Origin: Rhizobiaceae bacterium | GTDB taxonomy: Bacteria > Pseudomonadota > Alphaproteobacteria > Rhizobiales > Rhizobiaceae | Assembly (NCBI GenBank): GCA_019635775.1 | Contig: JAHBYU010000001.1 | Location: 372,001 to 436,000, forward strand | Direction: 5' to 3' | Length of the DNA: 64,000 nucleotides | Shown: positions 1 to 8,139 of the stretch, piece by piece | Layout of the letters: every line of letters starts with the position of its first letter | How positions within the stretch are numbered: position 1 is the stretch's first letter | Position numbers and translations under genes: made by a program | Notes under the pieces: generated by a model | What the model was told of the DNA's origin: nothing | Database searches by the model: none | Seen by the model: the letters and a program-made list of their open reading frames with translations, nothing else

Positions 1-2
1 AG

Positions 3-731
3 CAGGCGCGGGTTGAAGGCATGCAGTCGGCCTTGCTCGAAAAGCAGCGACTGAGGAGGGAGGTGCGTTATTACGCCGCCTTGCAGGACAGCCATGACAA
101 GGTTGTCGCGGAGTGGCGTCGGCAGCAGGAGGAAGCGCGCAAATCTGAGGAAGCGGAGAAAGAGGCACGCCGTCAGGCTGAGGAAGAGGCTCGGCTGAAA
201 GCCGAAGCAGAGGAGCGTGCAAGGCAGGTGGAGGCGCAGAAGGCACGTCTGGAGGCCGAGCGCAAGGCGCGCGAGGAGGCTGCAGAGCGGGCCCGCGTGC
301 AGGCCGAGGAAGCCGCCCGGCAAGCCGCAGAAGCTGCCCGCCTGGAGGCCGAGGCCGCTGCCCTTGCCGATCAACAGGACAAGGCCCGCCTGGAAGCAGA
401 AGCGCGTGCGCAGCGCGAAGCAGAGGAACGGGCGCGGCAGGCGGCCGAGGCCGCGCGAATGGAAGCGGAACGTGCCGCGCAGGCGGAGCGGGAGACCCGA
501 GCCCGTATAGAGGCCGAAGAGCGCGCGCGCCGGGACGCTGAAGAGCGTTCGCGCCATAAACTGGAGGAAGCGGCAAGGCAGGCCGCTGAAGAGGCGAATG
601 CCGTAGGGCAGGGGCCAAGTATTCCGACACCTCCAGCCCAGGAAGCGCCACGACGTCCGCAGGCCGATGTCGGTGGTTCCGAAGCGCCATCCCAGAAAGA
701 TGGTTTCATCGAAATGCTGTTCGGCCAGTAG
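3..731 (+). CDS. Coiled-coil, Ala/Glu/Arg-rich protein (5' end outside window)
   Basis: The frame is open to the left window edge with no stop, so the ATG at 21 is probably internal and the gene probably starts upstream. The visible 240 or so residues are almost entirely charged helix: from about residue 30 to 195 the chain is made of A, E, R and Q in heptad-like blocks such as EAEERARQAAEAAR, as in TolA-like or other long coiled-coil proteins. The end is different: a Pro-rich linker (around IPTPPAQEAPRRP) and a short hydrophobic tail, GFIEMLFGQ. There is no catalytic motif and no membrane segment in the visible part. The strongly biased composition means similarity searches would be unreliable. 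Function unknown; a structural or scaffolding role is only a guess. Confidence 0.65.
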   Translation, partial: QARVEGMQSALLEKQRLRREVRYYAALQDSHDKVVAEWRRQQEEARKSEEAEKEARRQAEEEARLKAEAEERARQVEAQKARLEAERKAREEAAERARVQAEEAARQAAEAARLEAEAAALADQQDKARLEAEARAQREAEERARQAAEAARMEAERAAQAERETRARIEAEERARRDAEERSRHKLEEAARQAAEEANAVGQGPSIPTPPAQEAPRRPQADVGGSEAPSQKDGFIEMLFGQ

Positions 732-752
732 ACAAGTCCACCCGGATGATCT

Positions 753-1028
753 TTACGCAGAACGGTCGGGCGCGGCGTTATCCTCTCGCGCACCGTCAAG
801 CGACGAGGACGGCCTCGCGTTCCTGATCTCCTGGAGCACGAAAATCCTCAACGCCGACGAAAGATTTGCCTCGCGAGGGCGCGCTTCGTCGACGAATGCG
901 ATCAATGCGGCGAGCGTCAGTCCACGCGTGATGGCGATTTTCCTGAGTTCATCGAAAAAAGGCTTTTCGAGCGAGAAACTGGTGCGGTGGCCGCGAATGC
1001 TGACGGAATGTTTCTTGACGAGTGTCAC
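753..1028 (-). CDS. Ribbon-helix-helix domain protein
   Basis: 91 residues. The N-terminal half, with KHSVSIRGHRTSFSLEKPFF followed by a helix and RGLTLAALIAFVDEAR, is the rhizobial ribbon-helix-helix type (RHH_4): a beta strand that pairs in a dimer, then two helices. Such proteins are small DNA-binding regulators, but no target is known for this one. The likely start is the GTG at 1028. It lies 8 bases after the stop of the DUF4169 gene and is third in an operon sspB-DUF4169-RHH, an arrangement conserved in Rhizobiales. The tail after residue 70 is low in structure. Confidence 0.8.
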   Translation of the reverse strand: MTLVKKHSVSIRGHRTSFSLEKPFFDELRKIAITRGLTLAALIAFVDEARPREANLSSALRIFVLQEIRNARPSSSLDGAREDNAAPDRSA

Positions 1029-1036
1029 GGCAAAAG

Positions 1037-1231
1037 TCAGGCCTTGTGGCCATCATCCCGTTCAAGCCGGTGTGCGTCGACAAACCTCACAGCCTTCTCG
1101 GATTCGGTCCGGCTTCGCTTTCTCTCAGCCTTCGGCACGCCGAACAGGGCACGGTTCTGCGATGCCATGCGCTCCTTGTCAGCCCTCGTCTTGCGCTTGC
1201 GGGCCATGCGGAGATTAACGATGTCGGACAT
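1037..1231 (-). CDS. DUF4169 family protein
   Basis: 64-residue basic protein starting with MSDIVNLRMARKRKTRADKE, the typical DUF4169 opening, followed by a helix rich in K, R and E. It has no membrane segment or enzyme motif. The family is small, of unknown function, and found almost only in alphaproteobacteria next to SspB and the ribbon-helix-helix gene, as here. The start ATG at 1231 lies 11 bases after the sspB stop, so the two are very probably co-transcribed. The basic composition would suit nucleic-acid or ribosome contact, but that is inference. Confidence 0.8.
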   Translation of the reverse strand: MSDIVNLRMARKRKTRADKERMASQNRALFGVPKAERKRSRTESEKAVRFVDAHRLERDDGHKA

Positions 1232-1242
1232 CGGGGCCGGAT

Positions 1243-1788
1243 CTATTTTTTGCGAAATGCGTCGAGCGATACGACGTCGGCACTCTTGGCGGCAGGAACC
1301 TCGGCATCGGTTTCTTCTGCTTTGGGTTCCGAAGGTTTTTTCTTGCCTTCGTTCTTCTTCGTGGCTGCAGGCGCCTTGGCGACCTCGGCAATCGGCTTCA
1401 CCGTTTCCGTCTCGATATCGGCCACGGGATCTGTCTTGACGTCGAACTCCAGCTCGAAGTTAACCGACGGGTCGTAGAAACCGCGTACGGCCGAGAACGG
1501 GATTTCCAGTCTTTCGGGTACGTCGGAGAACGACAGGCCTACCTCGAAGCCGGTGTCGGTGACCTTGAGGTCCCAGTACTGGAACTGAATCACGATCGTC
1601 ATCTGTTCCGGATATTTCTCTCGCAGTCTGGGTGAGACACGAACACCCGGCGCTCCGGTCAGGAATGTTATGAAAAAATGATGGTTGCCGGGCAAGCCGG
1701 TCCGTGCGACCTCGGCCAGAACCTTGCGCATCACTCCGCGCAACGCCTCCTGGGCAAGTATGTCGTAACGGATGTGGTCTTCGGCCAT
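1243..1788 (-). CDS. sspB: ClpXP adaptor SspB (alphaproteobacterial type)
   Basis: 181 residues. SspB tethers ssrA-tagged and other substrates to the ClpX unfoldase and speeds their degradation by ClpXP in the cytoplasm. The N-terminal 125 residues form the substrate-binding fold (HFFITFLTGAPGVRVSPRLR, then QMTIVIQFQYWDL). This is followed by a flexible, Ala/Lys/Glu-rich linker and a short conserved end, DVVSLDAFRKK, which matches the C-terminal ClpX-binding tail of the family. The start ATG is at 1788 and the gene heads the operon with DUF4169 and the RHH protein. Its partner tmRNA, which adds the tags, is encoded about 3.5 kb away in this same window. Confidence 0.9.
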   Translation of the reverse strand: MAEDHIRYDILAQEALRGVMRKVLAEVARTGLPGNHHFFITFLTGAPGVRVSPRLREKYPEQMTIVIQFQYWDLKVTDTGFEVGLSFSDVPERLEIPFSAVRGFYDPSVNFELEFDVKTDPVADIETETVKPIAEVAKAPAATKKNEGKKKPSEPKAEETDAEVPAAKSADVVSLDAFRKK

Positions 1789-1864
1789 GCGATCCGGCGC
1801 CTGTTGAATCGTCCAATAGCTGTAATCAAGCTTGGGCCCGGCGTAAACAAGTTATGGAATCTGT

Positions 1865-2557
1865 TCAAGTGCGAGACAGTTCCATGGCCAGCCCTCCGAC
1901 CAGCAGGCTTGCGCAGACCATCTCGCCTCCTTCCTCGATGACGGTAAGCACGTCGATGGCGGGCGGGTAAACCTCCCACGCCATGATATGAAGCATGTCG
2001 ACGCCGACGGCGAAGAAGGCAAAAATGAACAGCCAAGTGATCAACCATTTCGCGAAGGACCTGTCACGCGCGGCCTTTTCATCCGGCCAGAACAAGTAGA
2101 GCGCGATCGCAATGGCCGTTGCGACGGAAAGCGCGACGATCAACTGGCCAAAGTCCTCGGCCCGGAGAAAGAAGAACTCGAAATTCCGATGATAGACCTC
2201 TTCAAAGTCCTGCAGACCCAGCAGCGGTACAAGTCGCCATCCGGCGGTTTCATGCAATGATTGAGAATCGTCGATCAGGAAATAGAGAAATAGCACCGCG
2301 CATACGCCATAGATGGCCGCCCGCCTTTTCCAAGTTAGAAGCAGCAGCAAGAGGGTGGCGGCAGCCCATTTCATATACTGGAAGCGCTCGCCAAAACCGC
2401 CATCCGCCTCGATGTTCCAGCGCCAGTCATGCTCAGCTTGCAGGACGTGGAACCACATGAGGGTCAGGTCGAGGGCGAGAAGCAGGCCCAGCAGAAAAAA
2501 AGCCAATCTGCGACCCGGCGCGTGAGCGGCTACCTCAGGAACGGCCTGATCTGACAA
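1865..2557 (-). CDS. Hypothetical multi-pass membrane protein
   Basis: 230 residues with about five to six hydrophobic segments (around residues 16-36, 62-76, 80-95, 137-155, 166-185 and 213-226). Between segments 3 and 4 lies a charged stretch, LQDFEEVYHRNFEFFFLRAED. I do not recognise the family. The start is TTG at 2557: a strong Shine-Dalgarno GGGAGG lies 7 bases upstream and no in-frame ATG fits better. It stands alone between sspB and a TetR gene, all on the minus strand, with 76 bases of non-coding DNA before sspB. No catalytic motif is visible. Confidence 0.7.
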   Translation of the reverse strand: MSDQAVPEVAAHAPGRRLAFFLLGLLLALDLTLMWFHVLQAEHDWRWNIEADGGFGERFQYMKWAAATLLLLLLTWKRRAAIYGVCAVLFLYFLIDDSQSLHETAGWRLVPLLGLQDFEEVYHRNFEFFFLRAEDFGQLIVALSVATAIAIALYLFWPDEKAARDRSFAKWLITWLFIFAFFAVGVDMLHIMAWEVYPPAIDVLTVIEEGGEMVCASLLVGGLAMELSRT

Positions 2558-2612
2558 AGTCGAACCTCCCGGTCATAGCCTCGATGTGGTCAGCCAGCAG
2601 CCGGGCAGGGCA

Positions 2613-3260
2613 TTAGTGCCGGCCGAATGCGCGCAGGAACGTCCTGACCGCGTTCGAGGCTGCACTGCGTGCACGATGCTCGTCTATTTTGTCGCCAAGC
2701 GCCATCGATACATCCAACTCGGCATTGATAAGCCCAAGAAACTGTCGGGCCGCGATATCAGGATTGTCGAGTTCGAGGTGGCCGGCATGGGCAAGGCGTG
2801 CGAATCGTGCGGCAAGCGCGGTCCACGTTTTGCCTGGACCCTCCTCGCGCCAGCCAGCGAAAAGTTCGGGATAGCGCTGTCCTTCCATCTCGATCAGTTT
2901 GCGCAGATGTTTGCCGTCGCTGTTGCATATGCAGTTCCGGTTCAATCTGACGGCAAACTCGGTGAGATCGGATTCGAGATCCTGCGGCTGGTCGGGAAAT
3001 CGCGCCAGCGTTGCAAAGATGCCAGCGTTGGTACGCTCGGTGAGAGCGCGGACAACTGCGATGAAAAGCTTTTCCTTGTCGCCGTGATGGTTGTAGACGG
3101 TCTGGCGTGAGACTCCCGCCTCTGCCGCAATCATGTCGATGTTGGCTCCGGCGTAGCCCTCCCGACAGAACACGTCTGTGGCAGCTTCGAGTATGGAAAC
3201 CCGCTTGGCTGCATGGGTACGTGGCGGGCAGTTGTCAGGAATGGTGTCGGTGAACGCCAT
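2613..3260 (-). CDS. TetR/AcrR family regulator (AefR-like)
   Basis: 215 residues. Residues 20-66 are the TetR helix-turn-helix (ILEAATDVFCREGYAGANID, then AAEAGVSRQTVYNHHGDKE); the remainder is the ligand-binding and dimerisation part, resembling the AefR-type C-terminal domain. The gene is divergent from an MFS drug exporter at 3421, the classic layout for a repressor controlling its neighbour. The shared 160-bp spacer carries a promoter for the exporter and an imperfect inverted repeat between its -35 and -10 boxes. The effector is unknown. The ATG at 3260 is preceded by AGGAAC. Confidence 0.88.
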   Translation of the reverse strand: MAFTDTIPDNCPPRTHAAKRVSILEAATDVFCREGYAGANIDMIAAEAGVSRQTVYNHHGDKEKLFIAVVRALTERTNAGIFATLARFPDQPQDLESDLTEFAVRLNRNCICNSDGKHLRKLIEMEGQRYPELFAGWREEGPGKTWTALAARFARLAHAGHLELDNPDIAARQFLGLINAELDVSMALGDKIDEHRARSAASNAVRTFLRAFGRH

Positions 3261-3278
3261 CAGTTCCTATAACGCCAA

Positions 3279-3307
3279 TTGACGATTTGGACAATGCTGT
3301 CTAGAAA
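3279..3307 (+). promoter_or_regulatory. Promoter of the MFS exporter with embedded TetR-type operator
   Basis: A -35 box TTGACG (3279-3284), a 17-base spacer and a -10 box TAGAAA (3302-3307) point toward the exporter. Within it lies the imperfect inverted repeat TGGACA-ATGC-TGTCTA (3288-3303; 5 of 6 arm bases pair). A repressor bound there would block RNA polymerase. The assignment to the adjacent TetR protein is inference from position. Confidence 0.5.
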
Positions 3308-3420
3308 AATGGACGATATCGACCTGGCTTCCGGAGGAGTCGGCTGGGGTCGGTGTCAAGCGTCATAGGGCGAACAGGCGGCTGGCATGGCTGCCTGGCC
3401 AATTGCAAGGTTTGACGGTC

Positions 3421-4629
3421 ATGACATCCGGATTCCTCCGTATAGCAATCGTGCTTGGGCTGGTTTCAGCCATAGGGCCCTTCGCAATCGATATGTATTT
3501 GCCGGCATTGCCGACGATTGGCGCGGATCTCAATGCGGGGCCGATGGCGGTGCAGATGAGCCTCGTGGCCGTCTTTCTGTCTTTCGCCGTCGGACCGATG
3601 GTGGTTGGGCCGCTCGCGGATATGTATGGCCGCAAGCCTGTCATGTATGGGGGGCTGATCGTTTTCGCTTTGGCCAGCGTGGGTGCCGCCCTTGCGCCGA
3701 ATGTCGAATGGCTCATCGTCTTTCGACTTCTGCAGGGGCTCGGCTCGTCGACAGGCATGGTCGTGCCGAGGGCGGTCGTGCGTGATCTGCACACCGGGCC
3801 CGAGGCGGCCAAGCTGATGTCGCTTCTGATGCTTGTCTTCAGCGTGTCGCCAATTCTCGCGCCTCTGACGGGAAGCTTTATCATCGAGGCCTTTGGATGG
3901 CGGGCGGTCTTCTGGACCGTCACCGTCGCTGCGGTCCTGGCTTTCTTCCTGCTGATGTTCGGTCTTGATGAGACTCGTCCGGCTGACCGGCGTATCGGAA
4001 GCTCGTTCGGTGCGGCGTGGGGTGGCTATCGATTCCTGCTTCGCGATCGCAACTTCCTGGGCCTGTCGATGATAGGCGGCTTCGCTATATCGAGTTTCTT
4101 CGTGTACCTCGCGAATTCGTCATTCGTTATCATCGACCATTACGGCCTGACGCCGACCGGTTACAGCGTCTTCTTTGCGCTCAATGCGATTTCCTTCTTC
4201 TCGGTATCGCAGATGAGTGGATGGCTGACAGCGAAATACGGCTTGAACCGCGTTGTGCGCGTTGCGGTGTTTTTCTTCGCGCTCGTAATCCTGTCGGGGT
4301 GGATCGTGATGGCGCTAGGTCTGGATTCGCTTTGGGTGCTGGCCGCCACGCTGTTTGTGGGCTACGGCTTTCTAGGCCTCGTCATCCCGACGACGTCAGT
4401 CCTTGCGATGGAAGATCACGGCGAGATCGCAGGTACGGCTGCCGCGCTGATGGGCACCTTGCATATGGTGACCGGCGTGGTCGCCATGACCGTGTCCAGC
4501 CTCTTCGCCAATGGCGATCCGTTGCCTATGATGACGGCCATTGCGATCTGTGCCGCTCTGGCCTTCGGATTGACGCTGGTCACCTTGAAGCGGGGCGTGC
4601 AGGCCGAAGCACCGGCCGCGGCAGAGTAG
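3421..4629 (+). CDS. Bcr/CflA-type MFS multidrug exporter
   Basis: 402 residues with 12 predicted membrane helices. The Bcr/CflA subfamily of drug:H+ antiporters is indicated by the opening SAIGPFAIDMYLPALPTIG in helix 1, the MFS motif A in loop 2-3 (GPLADMYGRKPVMYGG) and motif C-like SPILAPLTGSFI in helix 5. It acts in the inner membrane, exporting drugs or small metabolites; the substrate cannot be told. A TTG at 3403 would extend the frame by 6 codons, but the ATG at 3421 has AAGG about ten bases upstream and gives the usual family length. Divergent from the TetR gene, its likely repressor. Confidence 0.88.
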   Translation: MTSGFLRIAIVLGLVSAIGPFAIDMYLPALPTIGADLNAGPMAVQMSLVAVFLSFAVGPMVVGPLADMYGRKPVMYGGLIVFALASVGAALAPNVEWLIVFRLLQGLGSSTGMVVPRAVVRDLHTGPEAAKLMSLLMLVFSVSPILAPLTGSFIIEAFGWRAVFWTVTVAAVLAFFLLMFGLDETRPADRRIGSSFGAAWGGYRFLLRDRNFLGLSMIGGFAISSFFVYLANSSFVIIDHYGLTPTGYSVFFALNAISFFSVSQMSGWLTAKYGLNRVVRVAVFFFALVILSGWIVMALGLDSLWVLAATLFVGYGFLGLVIPTTSVLAMEDHGEIAGTAAALMGTLHMVTGVVAMTVSSLFANGDPLPMMTAIAICAALAFGLTLVTLKRGVQAEAPAAAE

Positions 4630-4633
4630 CGGG

Positions 4634-5215
4634 CTACCGTTCACCCTGTTGCCGGTTTGCCGGATGCTGCCGGTCCGGTTCGATCAGCCCGAGCATGAAG
4701 TTGATGCGGTCATCAACGCTGCCACGGGGCAGTTCCAACAGTTGATAGTCAAACGCCTGGTAGGTTTCGGCCATGATCTCCCACGTCCTGACCGCAACGT
4801 CCCAGCTCTGCCGACGCTCCTCGTCGCGACCATAAATGTCTTTCCAGGGCGGAGCGATGACGACCTGCCTGTTGTAGCGTAGCCGCCAGGCCTCCTCCTC
4901 CATAGAGGAGGGGACAGGAAGGCCCTCCAGTTTCAGGTAGCCAATCGTATCCGGCAAGCCGCGATCGAAGAAGACGGGCCCGTCCATGCGTTCGGCCAGA
5001 CGAAACGAACGCAGTTCCCACTCGAACATCCGTTCTGCGAAATCCGCCGGGTTGACCCAGGGCAGGGCTTCGCCGCCGTTCTGCAGCTCTTCCCGGATCA
5101 CGCCGCGTCCCGCCTCGTCAGTTGTCGAAAAGCCGCGGGATTTAAGGGCGTTTATCAGCGTGGTCTTGCCGGATCCCGGTCCGCCGGTGAGAACGAAGAA
5201 GCCGTCGGCTGCCAT
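4634..5215 (-). CDS. AAA-type P-loop ATPase (AAA_28 family)
   Basis: 193 residues. Walker A is GGPGSGKTT at about residues 11-19; later VFFDRGLPDTIGYL is the Walker-B-like acid region typical of the AAA_28 group of small P-loop kinases/ATPases, seen in predicted nucleotide kinase-like proteins. The frame extends to TTG 5233, but the ATG at 5215 is preceded by GGAGGA with a 6-base gap, which settles the start. It is convergent with the MFS gene, only 4 bases apart. Substrate unknown; a small-molecule kinase is plausible but unproven. Confidence 0.8.
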   Translation of the reverse strand: MAADGFFVLTGGPGSGKTTLINALKSRGFSTTDEAGRGVIREELQNGGEALPWVNPADFAERMFEWELRSFRLAERMDGPVFFDRGLPDTIGYLKLEGLPVPSSMEEEAWRLRYNRQVVIAPPWKDIYGRDEERRQSWDVAVRTWEIMAETYQAFDYQLLELPRGSVDDRINFMLGLIEPDRQHPANRQQGER

Positions 5216-5277
5216 GAAGTGTCCTCCGAACAAATACAGTCGGATCGATGACGCATGAGCGTCAGATACATGATGGA

Positions 5278-5607
5278 TTTCTGGGGAAGGTGGAGGTTTC
5301 TGTTGCCAGGTACCTCCGAACCCCGCCTGCCGGGGCTAACCGACAGGGCTTAATTCGAGACTATCGCGCCGCATTAAGCAGCGAGACGTGCCTCAGCATA
5401 GTTGTCGTTGGCAACTATAAGTTTAGCCCGATAACGGTGGTACAATGCCGGGCAAAAGAACGATCTTTACACCTTCGTCGATCCTATTTCGCCCCCATCA
5501 GAAGCCGCTGTTCATGCCAGCGGTTTGTGGTGGAGGCGCCGGGTACCGCCCCCGGGTCCGAACGGCTTATTTCATCGCCTGTTTATCGCCATAGCCAGCG
5601 AACTGAC
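5278..5607 (-). ncRNA. ssrA: Two-piece (permuted) transfer-messenger RNA
   Basis: tmRNA rescues stalled ribosomes and adds a degradation tag. In alphaproteobacteria the gene is permuted: the acceptor piece comes first, then a removed spacer, then the coding piece. On the minus strand the acceptor piece runs from about 5607 to the encoded CCA at 5530-5528. The coding piece starts at 5496 with GGGGGCGAAATAGGATCGAC. The two ends pair as a 7-bp acceptor stem that contains the G3-U70 pair needed for alanine charging. The tag frame at 5412-5374 reads ANDNYAEARLAA-stop. The outer ends are approximate (5' end placed after a TATATA box at 5619-5614; 3' end after the last hairpin). Together with sspB it feeds the ClpXP pathway. 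Confidence 0.93.
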
Positions 5608-5748
5608 GCCCCTTATATAGGGAGCCAAGCCCGCAATTGAAAGCGCAAAACACGAGGTGTGGCCGTCGCAGGACCGTGCGTCGACGTGTCTCTTGTGTTT
5701 GCATAGGGGCGTGTTCATTTTGGGAAATAAAATTTAACCGAGTGAAAC

Positions 5749-6612
5749 ATGACGGCAAAAATCATCAGCGGCAGTGATGTTGCAAAGAGCATCCGTCAAG
5801 AGTGCAAGGATCGGATCGCCGCGGTCGCTCGACGCGCCGGTGTCATTCCGGGCCTCGCCGTCATCCTGGTGGGCGACAGCGCGCCTTCTCAGGTTTATGT
5901 CCGCAAGAAGCTGCATGCCGCGCAGGAAGTCGGCATTGTCGCGCACCTCTTCGAGTTCGCCGGCGACGTCGCGCCGGAAACGGTTCTCAGCCGGATCGAC
6001 GAACTGAACGCCGACCCGCGCATACACGGCATCCTCGTGCAGCTTCCGCTGCCGCCACAGTTCGGCATTTTTGAGGTCTTGCACCGTATTTCCCGCGACA
6101 AGGATGTCGACGGTTTCCATCTCTACAATGTAGGTGGCCTGGTCGTCGGAGATACCATCTTCCCGCCATGCACGCCTTTTGGTGTCATGAAGCTGCTGGA
6201 ATATGAGAAGCTTCCGATCGAGGGGCAGAATGTCGTGATCGTCGGCGCCAGCAACATCGTCGGCAAGCCGATGGCGCTGATGATGATGCAGGCGGGGGCA
6301 ACCGTCGCGGTCTGTCATGCCAAGACGCGCGATCTGGCGCAATTCACCATTCTGGCCGACATTCTGGTGGTGGCTGCAGGCGTACCCGGGCTGATCCTTC
6401 CCCAGATGGTGAAAACCGGTTGCGTGGTGGTCGATGTGGGCATCAACCGTCTGGCAAACGGCAAAATCGTCGGTGACGTCGACTTCGAGGGCGTGTCCAA
6501 AAAGGCGTCCTACATCACGCCGGTTCCGGGTGGCGTTGGCCCGATGACAGTGACGATGCTCCTGTCCAACACCATAACCGCCGCCGAAAAGGGCGTGATG
6601 GCGCCGATCTGA
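5749..6612 (+). CDS. folD: Methylenetetrahydrofolate dehydrogenase / cyclohydrolase FolD
   Basis: 287 residues, the normal length. FolD interconverts 5,10-methylene-, methenyl- and 10-formyl-tetrahydrofolate with NADP, supplying one-carbon units for purines and formyl-Met. The family signatures are present: Y50-x3-K54 (YVRKK; the catalytic lysine), QLPLP at 98-102, DKDVDGFH at 117-124, the dinucleotide-binding GASNIVGKP at 166-174, and PGGVGPMT at 260-267. It is followed on the same strand by thyA and folA, so three folate-cycle genes sit together; a 96-base gap before thyA may hold a separate promoter. Confidence 0.97.
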   Translation: MTAKIISGSDVAKSIRQECKDRIAAVARRAGVIPGLAVILVGDSAPSQVYVRKKLHAAQEVGIVAHLFEFAGDVAPETVLSRIDELNADPRIHGILVQLPLPPQFGIFEVLHRISRDKDVDGFHLYNVGGLVVGDTIFPPCTPFGVMKLLEYEKLPIEGQNVVIVGASNIVGKPMALMMMQAGATVAVCHAKTRDLAQFTILADILVVAAGVPGLILPQMVKTGCVVVDVGINRLANGKIVGDVDFEGVSKKASYITPVPGGVGPMTVTMLLSNTITAAEKGVMAPI

Positions 6613-6708
6613 CCATTTCGCCGCTGTTTCTCCGCAATACACGCACCTAGTCCGTGTGCGCGCGCAGGGAATGTCCTATATTGCATGCATCACGAATCGA
6701 ATGGTGCC

Positions 6709-7506
6709 ATGCGTCAATATCTTGATCTTCTAGAGCACGTGCTCGATCACGGCGTCGACCGGAGCGACCGCACCGGAACCGGCACCCGTGGCGTGTTCGG
6801 CTACCAGATGCGCTTCGATCTCGCGGAAGGCTTCCCGGTCCTGACGACGAAGAAGCTTCACCTGCGCTCCATAATCCATGAGTTGCTGTGGTTCCTGAAG
6901 GGCGACACCAACATCAAATATCTGCACGACAACGGCGTCACCATCTGGGACGAGTGGGCCGATGAGAACGGCGATCTGGGGCCGGTCTACGGCAAGCAGT
7001 GGCGGTCTTGGCCTGGCGGCGAGGACGGCAAAACCATCGACCAGATCCGGAACCTGCTTCAGCAACTGGAGCAGAATCCCTATTCGCGCCGGCTGATTGT
7101 CTCGGCCTGGAATCCCGCCGAGGTCGACGCGATGGCGCTGCCGCCATGCCATTGCCTTTTCCAGTTCTATGTCGCCGACGGCAAGCTTTCCTGCCAACTC
7201 TACCAGCGGTCGGCCGACATCTTCCTCGGCGTGCCGTTCAACATTGCATCCTATGCGCTGCTTACCATGATGATCGCGCAGGTTCGCGGGTTGGCTCTCG
7301 GGGATTTCGTCCACACGCTTGGGGACGCCCATCTGTACTCGAACCATTTCGAGCAGGCGCGCGAGCAGTTGACCAGGACGCCCAAGCCCCTGCCGACGAT
7401 GTGGATCAATCCAAAGGTGAGGGATCTCTTCGCATTCGAGTTTGAGGACTTCCGGCTGGACAACTATGTCGCGGACGCCAGCATAAAAGCGCCGATCGCG
7501 GTCTGA
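6709..7506 (+). CDS. thyA: Thymidylate synthase
   Basis: 265 residues. ThyA methylates dUMP to dTMP using methylene-tetrahydrofolate, producing dihydrofolate. The catalytic cysteine is C147 in [10 protein letters not shown]; the dUMP-phosphate arginines lie in [14 protein letters not shown] (about 123-136), and [16 protein letters not shown] (163-178) is the nucleotide and folate site. The frame extends to 6685, but the ATG at 6709 (MRQYLDLL) matches the family start. The stop overlaps the folA start by one base (TGATG), so the two are translationally coupled. Coupling suits the biochemistry, because FolA recycles the dihydrofolate made here. Confidence 0.97.
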   Translation: MRQYLDLLEHVLDHGVDRSDRTGTGTRGVFGYQMRFDLAEGFPVLTTKKLHLRSIIHELLWFLKGDTNIKYLHDNGVTIWDEWADENGDLGPVYGKQWRSWPGGEDGKTIDQIRNLLQQLEQNPYSRRLIVSAWNPAEVDAMALPPCHCLFQFYVADGKLSCQLYQRSADIFLGVPFNIASYALLTMMIAQVRGLALGDFVHTLGDAHLYSNHFEQAREQLTRTPKPLPTMWINPKVRDLFAFEFEDFRLDNYVADASIKAPIAV

Positions 7507-8027
7507 TGCATATCGCGATTCATGTCGCCATCGCCGGGAACGGCGTGATCGGCCGGGAAGGCGGTCTCCCCTGGAAGCTTTCGACCGACCTGAAGCGCTT
7601 CAAGGAAGGCACGATGGGCAAACCCATCATCATGGGTCGCAAGACCTGGGAGAGCTTTCCGAAGCGCCCTTTGCCGGGACGGCTGAATATCGTCGTCACG
7701 AGGGACAAAACCTATCGCGCGGAGGGCGGCGAAACCGCGCAGTCCCTCGATGATGCAATCCATCTGGCCACCATCAGGGCCCGTTGCATGGCTTCTGTCG
7801 ATGAAATCTGCGTGATCGGCGGAGGGCAGATATATGCCCAGGCGCTGCCACTGGCGGATCGTCTTTATGTTACTCATGTGCTTGCAAATATCGACGGGGA
7901 CACGGTTTTTCCGCCTATAGATGGCGCAGTCTGGCACGTCGTGAGCAGCACGGACTTTCCTTCCGGAGAGAAGGATTCGCATGCGACGCGCTACGTTGTT
8001 TACGAACGCCGCGCTTCAGTGCATTGA
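7506..8027 (+). CDS. folA: Dihydrofolate reductase
   Basis: 173 residues. Reduces dihydrofolate to tetrahydrofolate with NADPH and is the target of trimethoprim in sensitive bacteria. The chromosomal-type signatures are visible: GLPWKLSTDLKRFK with the catalytic acid D28, the NADPH-binding MGRKTWES (about 43-50), and GGGQIYAQALPLADRLYVT. It starts within the thyA stop codon, forming a tightly coupled pair. The neighbours are core genes and nothing suggests an acquired resistance-type dfr. Confidence 0.96.
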   Translation: MHIAIHVAIAGNGVIGREGGLPWKLSTDLKRFKEGTMGKPIIMGRKTWESFPKRPLPGRLNIVVTRDKTYRAEGGETAQSLDDAIHLATIRARCMASVDEICVIGGGQIYAQALPLADRLYVTHVLANIDGDTVFPPIDGAVWHVVSSTDFPSGEKDSHATRYVVYERRASVH

Positions 8028-8047
8028 AATCCAAAGAAAAGCGGTGC

Positions 8048-8076
8048 GTTGAAAGCGAGGCCGCCGATCCCTATAG
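8048..8076 (+). promoter_or_regulatory. Putative heat-shock-like promoter of hflKC
   Basis: GTTGAAA (8048-8054), 14 bases, CCCTATA (8069-8075) lies 64 bases before hflK. The boxes resemble the RpoH (sigma-32) pattern CTTGAA...CCCxAT, but they can also be read as a plain sigma-70 promoter (TTGAAA, 16 bases, CTATAG). A heat-shock promoter would suit a membrane-protease regulator; the sequence alone does not decide. Confidence 0.45.
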
Positions 8077-8139
8077 AGGGTCACAAAGGGAGGCACGTCG
8101 GCACCGGTCGGCGCGTCGGGTTTTAGCGAAAGGACATTT

